In this document: positions 29,166 through 39,309 of the stretch, piece after piece | Layout: each line of letters opens with the position of its first letter | Position numbering within the stretch: position 1 is the first letter of the stretch | Origin: Doryteuthis pealeii | Taxonomy: Eukaryota; Mollusca; Cephalopoda; Myopsida; Loliginidae | DNA length: 64,000 nucleotides | Direction: 5' to 3' | NCBI GenBank assembly: GCA_023376005.1 | Contig: CM042145.1 | Span: forward strand, 59,407,115 to 59,471,114 | Translations under genes and position numbers: made by a program | The notes under the pieces: model-generated | Databases searched by the model: none | What the model saw: the letters and a program-made list of their open reading frames with translations, nothing else | What the model was told of the DNA's origin: nothing

Positions 29166-30022
29166 ATTTTTCTTTTTTTAAACATTATCTATGTTTCAAA
29201 TTAGCACAATTCGCACGGTTTCTTTCTTTTTTACTTCTACCTTGATAAATCTTGCTTCAGTCTCGATACTTTTTTAACACATCTCGTATTTTGAATAAAA
29301 TAAACGTTTCATTCATTGTTCATTTCTGTCTTGGTAAATACAGCTTCAGTCTCGATACTTTTTTAACACAGGGTAGTAATAAAAGGCGAGGAACACTGAC
29401 CCGTATTCCGAGATCATTTTGAGTTTCGTTGCAAAATCCGATTTTAAAAGGCAAAATCGGTTTTACACGCAAGGAAATTAGATCAGGTCTTTGGGACGGA
29501 ATTCCAAGCAGCAAGAAATTGGCGGCACATTAGTAATGGTGCAAAATTCTTTGACTGAATAAAATTGTGGTCATTTCCTCGTCTAGTTTAACTGACCACC
29601 TTCTCAAATGGACATTATTTCCGCTTGACCTGAATCTATTTTCAGTGAAACACGTTCACTCGATCTTTTCACCTAAAACCGACGTCATCTTCTCCATCTT
29701 TCTATTTACGCGGCCTACTCACTTTATTTTTTTCTTCATCCCTCTACCCGCATCTTTTCACTGTCTACGTAGATGTTCACCGAGTCTTCTCGTGTATAAG
29801 TCGATCTGACCTATAGGTAGACTTTTGATTCATACTCAGGAAATAATTAATTTATTGAATTAATGTTCGAAACGTACGCTTGTTGCTAGGTAACATTATG
29901 TTTGAATTTCATCCTAACAAAAGTACGACGAGGTGAATAACAATTAGGTCTTCAAGATACGACCTACACTCGAATACGTTAGGTACATCTTTCGACTATT
30001 TTATAGATATATTATTTCATAC
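29166..30022. other. unassigned stretch with a direct repeat
   Basis: CTTCAGTCTCGATACTTTTT(T)AACACA occurs at 29,255 and 29,344, with related flanks, about 90 bases apart. Bases 29,390-29,800 are less AT-rich but show no coding motif. Confidence 0.5.
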
Positions 30023-30460
30023 TAGCAAAAAAAAATGCACCTTCCGGGCACAAGTAGTTAAATTTTAATCTTAATAGTTATAATGACGATTGTGTATTTG
30101 TTTGTAACTAAAACTATATCACTACTCAACTCACAATTCCTTTTGTTATTTACGTTACATTCTCCATGATTTTATTTTTATTTAAACCTCAATTATTGAT
30201 AAATTTGTTTTATAATATTAAAACTGGTGGGCATATCTACATACTAATAACATGTAATTGTATTTATACACACAACAAAATACTGGTTTAAAGTGTGAAA
30301 GGGGAGGCTAATTTGCATATTGATATCAATATTCAATAAATAATGATTTGATAACTAATGAGAATATAATGTAAATAACTAAGGGAATTGTGACGTTGGT
30401 GGTGACGTAGTTTCGGTAACAAACAGACACACACACAATGTGCATTATAATCAGATATAT
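30023..30460. repeat. family G element in fold-back form
   Basis: It opens at ACTAGCAAAAAAAAATGCACC and follows family G to about 30,330. From 30,355 to 30,455 the start region (AATGACGATTGTGTATTTGTTTGTAAC...) comes back as reverse complement. The element therefore has inverted ends of about 100 bases that the 0.9 kb copy lacks. Confidence 0.65.
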
Positions 30461-30469
30461 TATCTCATT

Positions 30470-30720
30470 ATTTCCGTGGTCTCGTGGTTAACATGCTGGA
30501 CGGTGACATCGTACTAAGAGAGTTCGAACTCCAGTCCCGCTATTGCGTCCAAAGTATTTAAATGGTCAAGATGGCTGTTCTTGGCGTGCAAAGAACAAGT
30601 CCTTAGTTAGGTCGGATCAATAAGTTATTTGGACCTCCTAGATCAGTTCTTCTTACCAAAGGCAAAAGATCAAGCGGTGTGCTGTACTCGCTTACACTCC
30701 CAAAAATAAAGGGGGATATA
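30470..30720 (+). repeat. tRNA-derived SINE, family SINE-C, joined to a local repeat
   Basis: The head has GTGGTCTCGTGGTTAACATG (A box) and GAGTTCGAACTCC (B box, 30,520-30,532). Downstream from about 30,565 the sequence is shared with 31,831-32,085. Confidence 0.7.
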
Positions 30721-30830
30721 CTGTGCATGACATTAAAATAAATCTGATGGTGAGGTTTCCTGTTCTAGAAATTTGGAAAGTCTACTTTGAACATAAATAT
30801 TAAAAAGGTGTCTACATTCTACAAATGAAT
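30721..30830 (+). repeat. local direct repeat, copy 1 end
   Basis: AATCTGATG...GAGGTTTCC...GGAAAGTCTA...AATATTAAAAAGGTGTCTAC is repeated at 31,985-32,085. Together with the previous entry, about 260 bases are duplicated 1.26 kb apart in direct orientation. Confidence 0.65.
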
Positions 30831-31275
30831 ACTCGTGTTCCTTAAAAGTACGACCGTTATCATCTTGCAACAATCTCTGGTTAAAAATGAGAACGTCCAA
30901 ATCGTCCAAGATGAAATCCAAAAATGTAAATTCTGATTATTTCCTATGAGTCGTTACTTCCGCTAAATAATGCACCATTCCGTTTTTTGTTATACAGAAA
31001 GAATGGGAAGAAAAAGGACATTCTTCACAGAAAAATATAATAAGAAAGAAAGAGACAAAGAAAAAGATGGAGAGAGGTAAGCGTACGGAAGAGATAATGC
31101 TAATCTATTTTAATCGAAAATAGTGAAAAGATTAAAAGGAAAGAGAGTTAAATCCAGATTTTACACTTTTTACATATTGAACTATCTCGCAATAGCTCTT
31201 AAGTAAACATATCAAACGGTGTAATAATCAGATAAGCATACTCTGGTATATCCACAGGTCCTACTCGTTCCATAT
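30831..31275 (+). repeat. dispersed repeat, family I
   Basis: Nearly full-length plus-strand copy from ACTCGTGTTCCTTAAAAG to TATATCCACAGGTCC, in the same order as the 6.3 kb copy. Confidence 0.75.
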
Positions 31276-31400
31276 ATATTAGCGAGTTCAAACTCCAGAC
31301 GGGCTATTAGATTCACTTCAGGACTAATACCCTTGGGAAAGGTATAAACTTCCTTATCCCCCAACTATGGATCAACTAGTTCAAAAATGGCTTTGGAATT
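31276..31400 (+). repeat. SINE-C fragment
   Basis: AGCGAGTTCAAACTCC is the B-box side, then GACTAATACCCTTGGGAAAGG and CCCCCAACTATGG as in other SINE-C copies. The A box is missing. Confidence 0.55.
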
Positions 31401-31680
31401 GAATATCCCACAAAGGTTGATATGCCATTAAATAAAGAAACTAAAGAAACCATCTGTTTATCTAAAAGATTATAAGATATCGTCATATCTTTTGTTGATA
31501 ACTTTTTTACCAATCGGATCCAAGCACTGCAACACCGACAGAAGAAGTGTGTGTGTGTGTACTGCAAGGTAAACTATATCGAAAACACATTCCATGGTCA
31601 CATTCCATGGTCGTCAGCCTATGAACTTTTCAACGACCCTTGCATATACACGTTTGTTTTTGTTCGTCTAAGAGTCATAA

Positions 31681-31683
<3 letters not shown>

Positions 31684-31745
<62 letters not shown>

Positions 31746-31750
31746 TCTCA
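31684..31750. repeat. (CT)n tract
   Basis: About 30 TC units, slightly interrupted at the end. Confidence 0.95.
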
Positions 31751-31830
31751 AAAATATCTTCTTGGCAACTACTCTCACTGCAACTGTGATGGAAATTCCT
31801 ACCACTTCTGTTCGCCTGAAGGCAAGTGGA

Positions 31831-32085
31831 TATAAATGGTCACGATGGCTGTTCTTGGCGTGTGAAGAACAAGTCCTTAGCTACGTTGGATCAATAGGTT
31901 ATGTTCACCTCCTGGATCAGATCTTCTTACCAAAGGCAAAAGATCAACCAGTCCGCTCTACTCGCTTACATTTAAAAAATGGGATACCTTGAGTATTGCA
32001 GTAAAATACATCTGATGTTGAGATTCCAGTTCTGGAGAATTGGAAAGTCTAATTCAAGAAGAAATATTAAAAAGGTGTCTACCAT
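31831..32085 (+). repeat. local direct repeat, copy 2
   Basis: AAATGGTCACGATGGCTGTTCTTGGCGTG...CAATAGGTTATG...GATCAGATCTTCTTACC corresponds to 30,565-30,830 with about 15 percent differences by eye. Confidence 0.7.
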
Positions 32086-32925
32086 AAATTACCTTAAAAG
32101 TATTATCGTTTTCATCTTACTACACACACTGGTTATAAATAAGTGTAACTGTCACCAAGAGTATGGAAAAGAGTCTGGATGATTTAGAAAATAGAGGTAG
32201 AATCGAGACCATCTAAACTACAGTATTGTTAAGATCGGCTTGAATATCAAGAAGAGTCATGGAAACCCGCGGGAAATGTCTGATTTCAGCTTCCTGTAAC
32301 CATTAGCTAAGGTGGGTGTGAATAATTATAATAATGATAATAAAGGTGAAAGAAGGCGAAAAGATAGAAAATACCTGGAGCTTGCTAGAGAGCTCAGGAA
32401 TTTGTGAAACATGAAAATGACAGTAGTTTGGACATGCAATACTCCCCAACAACTTGGAAAAGAGACTTGCTGTCACTCAGGCTCCGGTTTAAAAAAACAC
32501 CAGTGAGTGCTAATGTGAAATAATAATAATAATAACAACAGCTACAAATAAAAAAATAACAAAAACAACAGTTATAGAACGTCTGGAAAAAAGACTGATA
32601 GAAATGGAGCTCAGAGGAAGAATCAAAACCATCTAGACCCCAGCAGTGTTGAAATAATCTCGGATGATGCTTAGTAGTGTTCGGGTGACATGAGAGGACT
32701 AGCTATCGCCTAGACTTTCCTATAAATCAATTCTTATCCACGTCACGTCGAGAAAAAGTTAATTACAATCTTCTACACATTTTCCGATTTCAAGAACAAA
32801 ACAACGTTTACTGGTGTTAAAGTTTCATTTCAGATGGGGACAGTTATTACCCCGGGTAAAGAAATGATGGTATTAACTCACTTAGAGGATGTTTACTTAA
32901 GTTTGTTATCTCCGTCCAGCCACCA
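32086..32925. other. unassigned stretch
   Basis: Two related phrases (GAAAAGAGTCTGGATGATTTAGAAAATAGAGG at 32,165 and GGAAAAAAGACTGATAGAAATGGAGC at 32,585, each followed by AGA-TCGA/AAAACCATCTA) hint at a diverged duplication. No open frame is convincing. Confidence 0.4.
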
Positions 32926-32933
32926 CCACCACC

Positions 32934-32964
<31 letters not shown>

Positions 32965-33106
32965 TCATCAATGCGTTAAATAGAAAAAGATGTGTTAAAA
33001 AAACGGAGTTCAAAAAAATTGAGTACCTATCAAGAATGAATAAGGCAAAACGTCTTCGGCGCTGAATAACCCAAGAGGAGTTGACATGCCGTAAAATCTA
33101 ACCAAT

Positions 33107-33185
<79 letters not shown>

Positions 33186-33224
33186 TAGACATACACAGAC
33201 AAACGAACGCACATAGACTAGCGC
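32926..33224. repeat. (CT)n tracts around a family J fragment
   Basis: CT tracts lie at 32,933-32,966 and 33,114-33,176. Between them AAGGCAAAACGTCTTCGGC...AACCCAAGAGGAGTTGACATG is the inverted start of family J (compare 52,885-52,935). Confidence 0.75.
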
Positions 33225-33370
33225 GTGGTGAATCCAACTATACACCCTCCAACTATGAGTAAATAGCAGGGCAAACTGGGCTCCTTAATCTTCGTTAGGC
33301 AACAAGTCTAGGGAAATGAAAACTCAACATTCAAACTTGTTAAACTCCGCTAAAATATGACATGCGGAGT
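33225..33370 (+). repeat. SINE-B fragment
   Basis: ACTATGAGTAAATAGCAGGGCAAACTGGGCTC to AACTTGTTAAACTCCGC matches the body of the 49.5 kb copy; the head is missing. Confidence 0.65.
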
Positions 33371-33614
33371 GGTTCGTAAATACATACACACACTATCCAA
33401 TATTATATAATATTATAGAATGTTCACTTAGGTTTCTTAATTAGCAGTAAAGGAACTAATAACAGATAAGACGTAATAAAATCTTCAATAGCTGAACATT
33501 CTGCCTTCATAGAAATATTCCTTAAACTAATTAAATTAATGATATAATTTTTCCAAACTATGATTCATAACATAACGTATAGAATTCTTTTTCTCACTTG
33601 TCCCATAACTTGCT

Positions 33615-33760
33615 TTGATCGTGGCGACCGCTTGCCATACCAAGGTTAAACAGTTATGTCTCCCCTACTATTTACTCATAGCTGGAGGGTGAATATTTGA
33701 TTTATACCTTTCTCAACGGTATTAGCGCTTTGTGAAAAGCAAACGTAATTGATCGAATCT
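33615..33760 (-). repeat. SINE-B fragment
   Basis: The reverse complement carries CCTCCAGCTATGAGTAAATAG and TTAACCTTGGTATGGCAAGC, the SINE-B body. Confidence 0.6.
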
Positions 33761-33817
33761 GAAAAAGGATAAGGATCGAGCTACCATTGTCACTTGCCTA
33801 TGTTCACTTAATGTGAC

Positions 33818-34014
33818 AACAACGGTTTATCAAGATACAACATTAGTTGAAATATTAGCACCGTCTACTGTAGAACTTTAGTTATACAGGAGCGGCAAAA
33901 ATAAATCTCTTTAAACAAATGAGAGATTTATTTTTGCCGCTCCTGTATAATTAAAGTTCTACAGTAGACGGTGCTAATATTTCAACTAATGTTGTATCTT
34001 GATAAACCGTTGTT
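33818..34014. repeat. 197-bp near-perfect palindrome
   Basis: The arms of about 93 bp (AACAACGGTTTATCAAGATA... and its reverse complement ending at 34,014) have one or two differences and a centre of about 11 bases. It has no tRNA box and no hammerhead core. A miniature inverted-repeat element is the best reading; no clear target duplication was found. Confidence 0.9.
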
Positions 34015-34597
34015 TTTTGGACGGTTAGTGTAGTTGGATTTTGAATCAAATCGTTGAAAGTCAAAATCCGTAGGGCTAGATGATTGATAGGTAATAACCT
34101 TTATGTGACCTTCCTTCCGGTCACACAGACTGGCATGTAAACAAGACCCAGAAGTTAGTCAGGCAGTTGAGGGGAGACCCTGTGATGTAAAGATCGTCTG
34201 TCCTTCACTCCAGCCGCGGTTGAGAAGTCTGGTGCTAAATAAAAATGTGATCACAAGAAATATAAGTCTTGGCTGTCTCGTTGTGAACTAATGGCGAAGT
34301 AGGTTCTTGAGAATCAGTCAACAACTAGAAGAAATAAAGTCAGACCAGCATCTTAAAGGAAGATCAGCATCTTTGAACAGACCAGACCAGTTTGAAGAAT
34401 GTCCCAGCTACGCAAGGAACAGAAATAAGGTACCAGCCGAGCTACTCCAGTCAGAAAGTAAGATAAAGACTTAAATATGTGGGAGACATACACGAATGCC
34501 TCCCACCATATTTCTCATTTGCTCATAACTATCCTTAGAACTTTTTTCCGCCATTTATATACCCAGATCAATATATATATATATATACACACACACA
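34015..34597. other. unassigned stretch, possible LTR/PBS-like sequence
   Basis: GGATTTTGA...TCAAAATCC (34,036-34,069) is a small hairpin. Further on, AAATAAAAATG (about 34,237) precedes TGGCGAAGTAGG at 34,291, which could be a primer-binding site after an LTR end. No second LTR is visible, so this is weak. (TA)n and (CA)n occur near 34,570-34,600. Confidence 0.35.
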
Positions 34598-34880
34598 CAC
34601 CAATCCCTCCGCACGAGCAGGATGCGACAAAAGGTCAATTTTTTAACAGGTTTGAATTCAAAGTTTTCCTTCTAGACAGGTTGTCTAACCAAGCTGGAAG
34701 AACCCAGTCTGCCCTACTATTTACCCATAGCAGGAGGGAGTATAGTTGGATTCATTAATTTCCTAAGGGTATTAGCGCTATGTGCAATGCAAACAGTTTT
34801 GTCTAGAATTAGAACTCGGGTCGACGACTCTATTTCCAACGACTCTAACCATTTTTCCACGCGCTTCCTAATGAAATGGT
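34598..34880 (-). repeat. tRNA-derived SINE, family SINE-B, near full length
   Basis: From 34,880 down: a tRNA-like head with a B box GAGTTCTAATTC-like region, then CCTCCTGCTATGGGTAAATAG and TTGACCTTTTGTCGCATCCTG, ending beside (TG)n(TA)n. Confidence 0.75.
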
Positions 34881-35082
34881 CAGTTGCTTTGATTAAACCT
34901 ACTAGTATCAAAGATCATGACACAATTTTAAACGGCTATTTTTGACTTTTTCATGAACCAGTTTTATAACCGAGAGATGAAAGGCCCTTCGTTTTACAAG
35001 AACGTGACTTTCGGTGTTTTCGTAAGAGTGTACACAGAAAATGGACCGCTAGGCTTTGAACAAAAGTACAAACAAATTCAGA

Positions 35083-35085
35083 CAA

Positions 35086-35150
<65 letters not shown>

Positions 35151-35441
35151 AGCATATATAACCGACTTCTTTCTCTTCCTCTCTTTTTTTCTCTTTTCTT
35201 TTCTTTCTTCTCTTTCTCTCACTTCTCTTTCTCTCTGTCTCTTTCTTTTCTCTCTCTTTCTCTCTTCTCTTTCTCTCTCTCTTTCTCTCTTCTCTTTCTT
35301 TCTCTCTCTTTCTCTCTTTCTCTTCTTTCTCTCTCTCTTTCTTTCTCTCTTTCTTCTCTCTCTTTCTCTCCTCTCTCTCTCTCTTCTTTCTCTCACTCTC
35401 TCTTTTCTCTCTCTCTCTCTCGAAGCATATATAATCGACTT
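35083..35441. repeat. CT-rich tracts bracketed by a 19-bp direct repeat
   Basis: A (CT)n tract ends at 35,148. AAGCATATATAACCGACTT follows, and the near-identical AAGCATATATAATCGACTT comes at 35,423 after a second tract of about 255 pyrimidines. The 169-codon frame across it is an artefact. Confidence 0.9.
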
Positions 35442-35515
35442 AAAGCTAACTTTAGAATTTAAAACTGTTATGTTTAGCACAACTTTATTCCTTTTAGATT
35501 TCGACCGTAAAAAGC

Positions 35516-36021
35516 TGTCGTATAGCCGCTTGACTGGACTTCAATAAAACCACAAACACGTATATATAAAAATAGGATCCGTCTTTATTTTCTTCGGTGT
35601 CTGGGTGGTGAGGGGTGACGAGTGTTCATTTGGAAATGCCCGAGGGTAGGATGGTGAAGAGCGCCGTGTTCACAATGAACTTCCGAGGGTGGTTGATACG
35701 GGAGACGACGACGTTACCTTCTCGGCTGCTCGCTAGGGACTGACCTCACACCCTTCATCCGCTGGCCTTGCTATACAATAAATATTTCCGCGCATTTTTA
35801 TAGTTTGATCTGATAACGGACATATATATTTATTTATCTTTCTCTTCACCGGAGGACTCCGCTTCCGTTTTCCTTTTTTCTTTTATCTATTTCTTCATCT
35901 TCTCCCTGCTTCTTGACCGAAAGACCTATCTTCCGTTCTCACTTTTTTTAAATATATATATTTATCTTTCTCTTTGTCTTTTTGCCGGAAGCTTCCTCTT
36001 CCGTTGCACGATAATGCAACA
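35516..36021 (-). mobile_element. solo LTR of an LTR retrotransposon
   Basis: The 506-base unit starts TGTCGTATAG and ends ATAATGCAACA, that is TG...CA, and is flanked by the 4-bp direct repeat AAGC (35,512-35,515 and 36,022-36,025). Features of transcription lie on the minus strand: CTATAAAAATG near 35,803-35,793, then AATAAAG about 200 bases on (near 35,592-35,586). The U3 side holds two related segments of about 100 bases (CGGAAG...AAGAGAAAGATAAAT), possibly enhancer repeats. No internal region or second LTR is present, so recombination left a solo LTR. The family is probably Ty3/Gypsy-like from the target size, an inference. Confidence 0.8.
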
Positions 36022-36109
36022 AAGCCAATCATGTCAGCTGTGTTTCGAAAAGATTTAATATCAAAAATAGAAGCTCCAATTAGTTAAGTGCCAAAATGGC
36101 GATTTAGGA

Positions 36110-36542
36110 AGGTTGACAACGTAACGTATTTTGCTAATATTAAACTGTTTGTTGGTTGGATTTAAGACATGTCAACCCCTGTTGGGTTATTTTATACCGA
36201 AGATGTTTTGTCTTATTCAATCTTGGTGGTACACAATTTATTTCTTTAATCAAATTTTAGACACATTTTTTAAAAACTCAATTTTTCTATTGAACCCATA
36301 GATGGGATCCTAACAGGTACTACCACTCCAGGTGAGATTGGACCTGGGAGAACTCCAAAATTGGGACTTACATGTAGTTGAAATCATTCGATGCAGTTTA
36401 ACGTCATATCCCGGAAACCGAGACTCACCACCCCCGCATTCGAATACATATATGCTAAAAAGGGTTAGGTGTTTGGCATAATGGCAATATGGTTGAAACA
36501 ATCATATAGGTGCTTGGTGACCAACCGATTGATCGGGGAGGG
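36110..36542 (+). repeat. dispersed repeat, family J, 5' part
   Basis: GTTGGTTGG...GACATGTCAACCC...TTGGGTTATTTTATA, then CCATAGATGGGATCCTAACAGGTACTACCAC, CGTCATATCC and GGTGACCAACCGATTGATCGG follow the same order as the copies at 47.1, 47.6 and 51.7 kb. Confidence 0.75.
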
Positions 36543-36794
36543 CCTTCTCTGAGCGGCCATGTAGCCTATGTAAGGGCCAAAGTGGGGTGTTGCATGTCAT
36601 GGACTGTTCAGCCATCAAGATTTCGTCCTTAAGCATCAGGGATCACCAACCATGGCCGACAGATATAGGGCTATCTGTCGGCCATGGTTGGTGATCCCTG
36701 ATGCTTAAGGACGAAATCTTGATGGCTGAGCAGTCCATGACATGCAACACCCCACTTTGGCCCTTACATAGGCTACATGGCCGCTCAGAGAAGG
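36543..36794. repeat. 252-bp palindrome made from the family J 3' end
   Basis: The arms CCTTCTCTGAGCGGCCATGTA... and the reverse complement ending at 36,794 pair over about 120 bases, with a centre near 36,668. The left arm is the normal family J 3' segment, so the palindrome arose by inverted duplication of one element end. Confidence 0.9.
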
Positions 36795-36934
36795 GGATTT
36801 TACCCCGTTAATATTAACTTTGGTTTAAGATTAGTGTAGATAGATCCAGAAACCTGATGTATATGATCGATTGATTAAATTGATTATAACGGCATGCCAA
36901 CGCTTCAGGGGTTATTTATAATGTTTAGATGATA

Positions 36935-37090
36935 GTGGATTGCGCTCATTGTACATTAATAGAGAGTTCGAACTCCAGTCCCGCTATTATGTTCACATTC
37001 AAACTAATAACCTTGTGGAAGGTATAAAACCTTTCATCCCCATAGTTATATAGTACCACTACTGTTCTTCTACAAGGATGGCCTTAAATA
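36935..37090 (+). repeat. SINE-C fragment
   Basis: GATAGTGGATTGCGCTC... and GAGTTCGAACTCCAGTCCCGC, then ACCACTACTGTTCTTCTACAAGGATGG, as in the copy at 41.1 kb. Confidence 0.6.
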
Positions 37091-37185
37091 ACTTACGAAG
37101 ATTCTTCGAAGAATACATATACTCTAAGTTGGCGAGGACCGATGTCGAACCCGGAAACTTGCGGTTCCAACCGTCGACTAACCTA

Positions 37186-37442
37186 AGTAAAAGAAAAGTA
37201 AAGTCGTCGGGGTGGCCTAATATCGGTATGAGCCAGACAGTGGGGGAGCCTATCCCCTTTTCACAAGCGCTAGACAAAGGAGACTGTTTTGCTTCTGAAG
37301 TGGAGCCCCACACCTACCATCAGCTCCTTACTTTACCGCACAGATCCCTGTGTTTCTCATACGTTGAGTTGTCGAGGCCCGTATCGAACCATGGACCTTG
37401 CGATTCCTAGGCAAGTGCTCTACCGACTGAGCTAAACCGGCA
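37186..37442 (-). repeat. tRNA-derived SINE, family SINE-A
   Basis: The minus strand carries TAGCTCAGTCGGTAGAGC (37,432-37,415) and GGTTCGATACG (37,393-37,383) with the full body. Overlapping open frames on both strands are SINE read-through. Confidence 0.85.
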
Positions 37443-38345
37443 AACTGGCCCAAAAAGTCAATATTTTTTTAATCAGTCTGTAACTTTTAATATGGCAATT
37501 TTGGCACAATCTAAATTCCTATCAGGAATTTGAAAACTACCTTTATGCGCAAATTTTAATCATAACTTGTTTTGAAGAACATTTTTCCCGCCCTGTCGTA
37601 CCGCCATTTTGAATTTCTTAAATTCATATTTCGTTGCTCTTCATATTAAATTTGTTTTATTTAACTGTTTACTTTGTAAGGTGTGCTGACAATTTCTTAC
37701 TAATTGAATTTGTTTTGTTTTTCTTATTTTTCAAGAATATCAATGAAAATTTAAAAAATAAATCAAAATATAAAAGAAGCCATGATTGCTTCAGAATATT
37801 ACTTGGAAAATGTTTTGTCTCTTTCAGACAATTTTTCACAAATAACAAAATAATACAACATTAACGAACTTTGATATTCTCTTCTGAACATATAATAACA
37901 CAAACATTTCCTCGAAATTTGAATAGAATTTTAAATTTTGTTTCTTAAACACTCCGCGAAAAACTTTCTCATAAGAGTCTAATATATCATCATCATCATC
38001 AAATCGTGATGATCGTACGGATTCCCTTGACTGTCTCGACGTCCGTCCCTATTGGGCATCGCTCCTGTCAAATCCTGCGCACGGAATCCAACGTCCAAAC
38101 AGAGCTGATGAATGTAATTTTTTCTAGTCGGTCAACAGTGGTGTGATCATGCGTAGGTGTCAGCATAAGAATCTCACTTATGAGTCTGTCTTTATTTCAA
38201 AATTTCCCAGTATGTCTTATTCATTTAACTGTGATGGTTAGGGTGATAGGAGCTAAGTATCCGTTCAGATGTTTTGTTGGGTACTGCTTTTGTAGTTCCC
38301 ATCTAGCTTTTTTCTCAAAACGTTCCGTTAGAGTCCAAGTGGCGC
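37443..38345. other. AT-rich stretch without gene
   Basis: A CATCATCATCATC run occurs near 37,988. Bases 38,030-38,150 share the TTTTTTCTAGTCGGTCAACAGTGGTGT phrase with 13,285. The frame at 38,180-38,377 has no motif. Confidence 0.45.
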
Positions 38346-38368
38346 ACCATATATATATATATATATGC
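38346..38368. repeat. (TA)n microsatellite
   Basis: About 10 TA units. The sequence after it (GCGCATTGTAATTGCCTTCAAGCAAAAATATAAATATTAATA) is repeated at 38,781-38,823, again beside a TA tract. Confidence 0.85.
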
Positions 38369-38539
38369 GCATTGTAATTGCCTTCAAGCAAAAATATAAA
38401 TATTAATATATACTTTATTCCACAATGCTTCTAAAATAAAGAAACATCCAAAAATCTTATTTCCTTCGCCAAAGAGCTTAAAGCCCGAGTTTGTTATTGT
38501 TCACTTAGCGCCCCTTGCCTCCTATGGTAGAGACGTCTC

Positions 38540-38706
38540 AGTATCATTGACAGGTTAATTTCGTAGGAATTTCTCCGTGCTGTATCGTGGCTGAAGCAGT
38601 ATAGTTTCTGACTATACTGCTGAAGTTTCGATTCCTGTCGGAGGGAAATCGTTAGGATATATCGCTGATGAGACTTAATAAAGTTGAAACAGTCTGTACG
38701 ATATTC
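38540..38706 (+). repeat. tRNA-headed unit ending in a hammerhead
   Basis: The head contains GTGGCTGAAGCAGTATAG and a strong hairpin CAGTATAGT/ACTATACTG in anticodon-arm position, then AAGTTTCGATTCC as a B box (38,625-38,637). About 20 bases later comes the intact hammerhead. The layout of tRNA head, short linker and ribozyme is that of a very small SINE. The 42-base phrase on either side of the unit (38,368 and 38,781) could mark a long flanking duplication. Confidence 0.6.
38659..38704 (+). ncRNA. hammerhead ribozyme, complete motif
   Basis: Helix I is ATATCG (38,659-38,664) with CGATAT (38,699-38,704), six perfect pairs. The core is CTGATGA (38,665-38,671). Helix II is GACTT-AATA-AAGTT (four Watson-Crick pairs plus a G-U at the core side), and GAAA is at 38,686-38,689. 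Helix III is ACA-GTC-TGT. H17 is A38698, giving cleavage at 38,698/38,699. No invariant base is missing. Confidence 0.85.
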
Positions 38707-38819
38707 TACACACCGAGTAATTCTTTGCGAAATTCACTTGTCATTATTATCTTCTATAATTATCGAATCTTAAGCGATATACGCATTGTAATTGCCTTCA
38801 AGCAAAAATATAAATATTA

Positions 38820-38862
<43 letters not shown>
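38820..38862. repeat. (TA)n microsatellite
   Basis: About 20 TA units. Confidence 0.9.
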
Positions 38863-38865
<3 letters not shown>

Positions 38866-39047
38866 GGTGGGAATGATATCGAGTGTTTCCTTGATAGGAT
38901 GCAACCAGAATTGAGAACACAAACGTATATATACAGATTTGCGGATATTTTTACATATACGGAGTATTATGAATAAATGGATAACTAGTTTCAGATATAA
39001 ATTCATTTCGCTAGATCTTTGTGATAATGCTGGGTGTGAGGTCTTCA

Positions 39048-39309
39048 AAAAATGCTATTTTTCTTATATGTATATAAATGGAAACCTTATTATATATATA
39101 TATAATAAGGTTTCCCGTCGGACTCGAGTCCGACAAGAAATACCTGAAGAAGGCCGGAGGGCATATCGGCCGAAACGTTGTACAAATAACAATGAAGATG
39201 GGGACAATAGTCCGAATAACGCAGATAATACTAATCTTCAAGCCTCATCTCAAACATTCAGAGAAATAAGGTTGCCATTTATATACATATAAGAAAAATA
39301 GCATTTTTG
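39048..39309. repeat. family F module inside a 40-bp inverted repeat
   Basis: The outer arms AATGCTATTTTTCTTATATG (39,049) and CATATAAGAAAAATAGCATT (39,285-39,304) are inverted and extend over about 40 bases. Inside lie a perfect hairpin AACCTTATTATATA/TATATAATAAGGTT and one family F module: CTGAAGA 39,144-39,150, GGCCG/CGGCC and GAAACGTTGTAC. This is the only copy in which a single module is boxed by its own terminal repeats. Confidence 0.7.

Noticed and set aside
34130..34310. 5' LTR plus primer-binding site
   Set aside because: Only a poly(A)-like signal and a TGGCG phrase were seen; no matching LTR, TG...CA boundary or target duplication was found.
34953..35462. 169-codon plus-strand open frame
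   Set aside because: Two thirds is (CT)n sequence; the first 45 codons have no known motif.
36690..36710. CCTGATGCTTAAGG as a hammerhead core
   Set aside because: It reads CTGATGC, not CTGANGA, and lies in the family J palindrome without GAAA.
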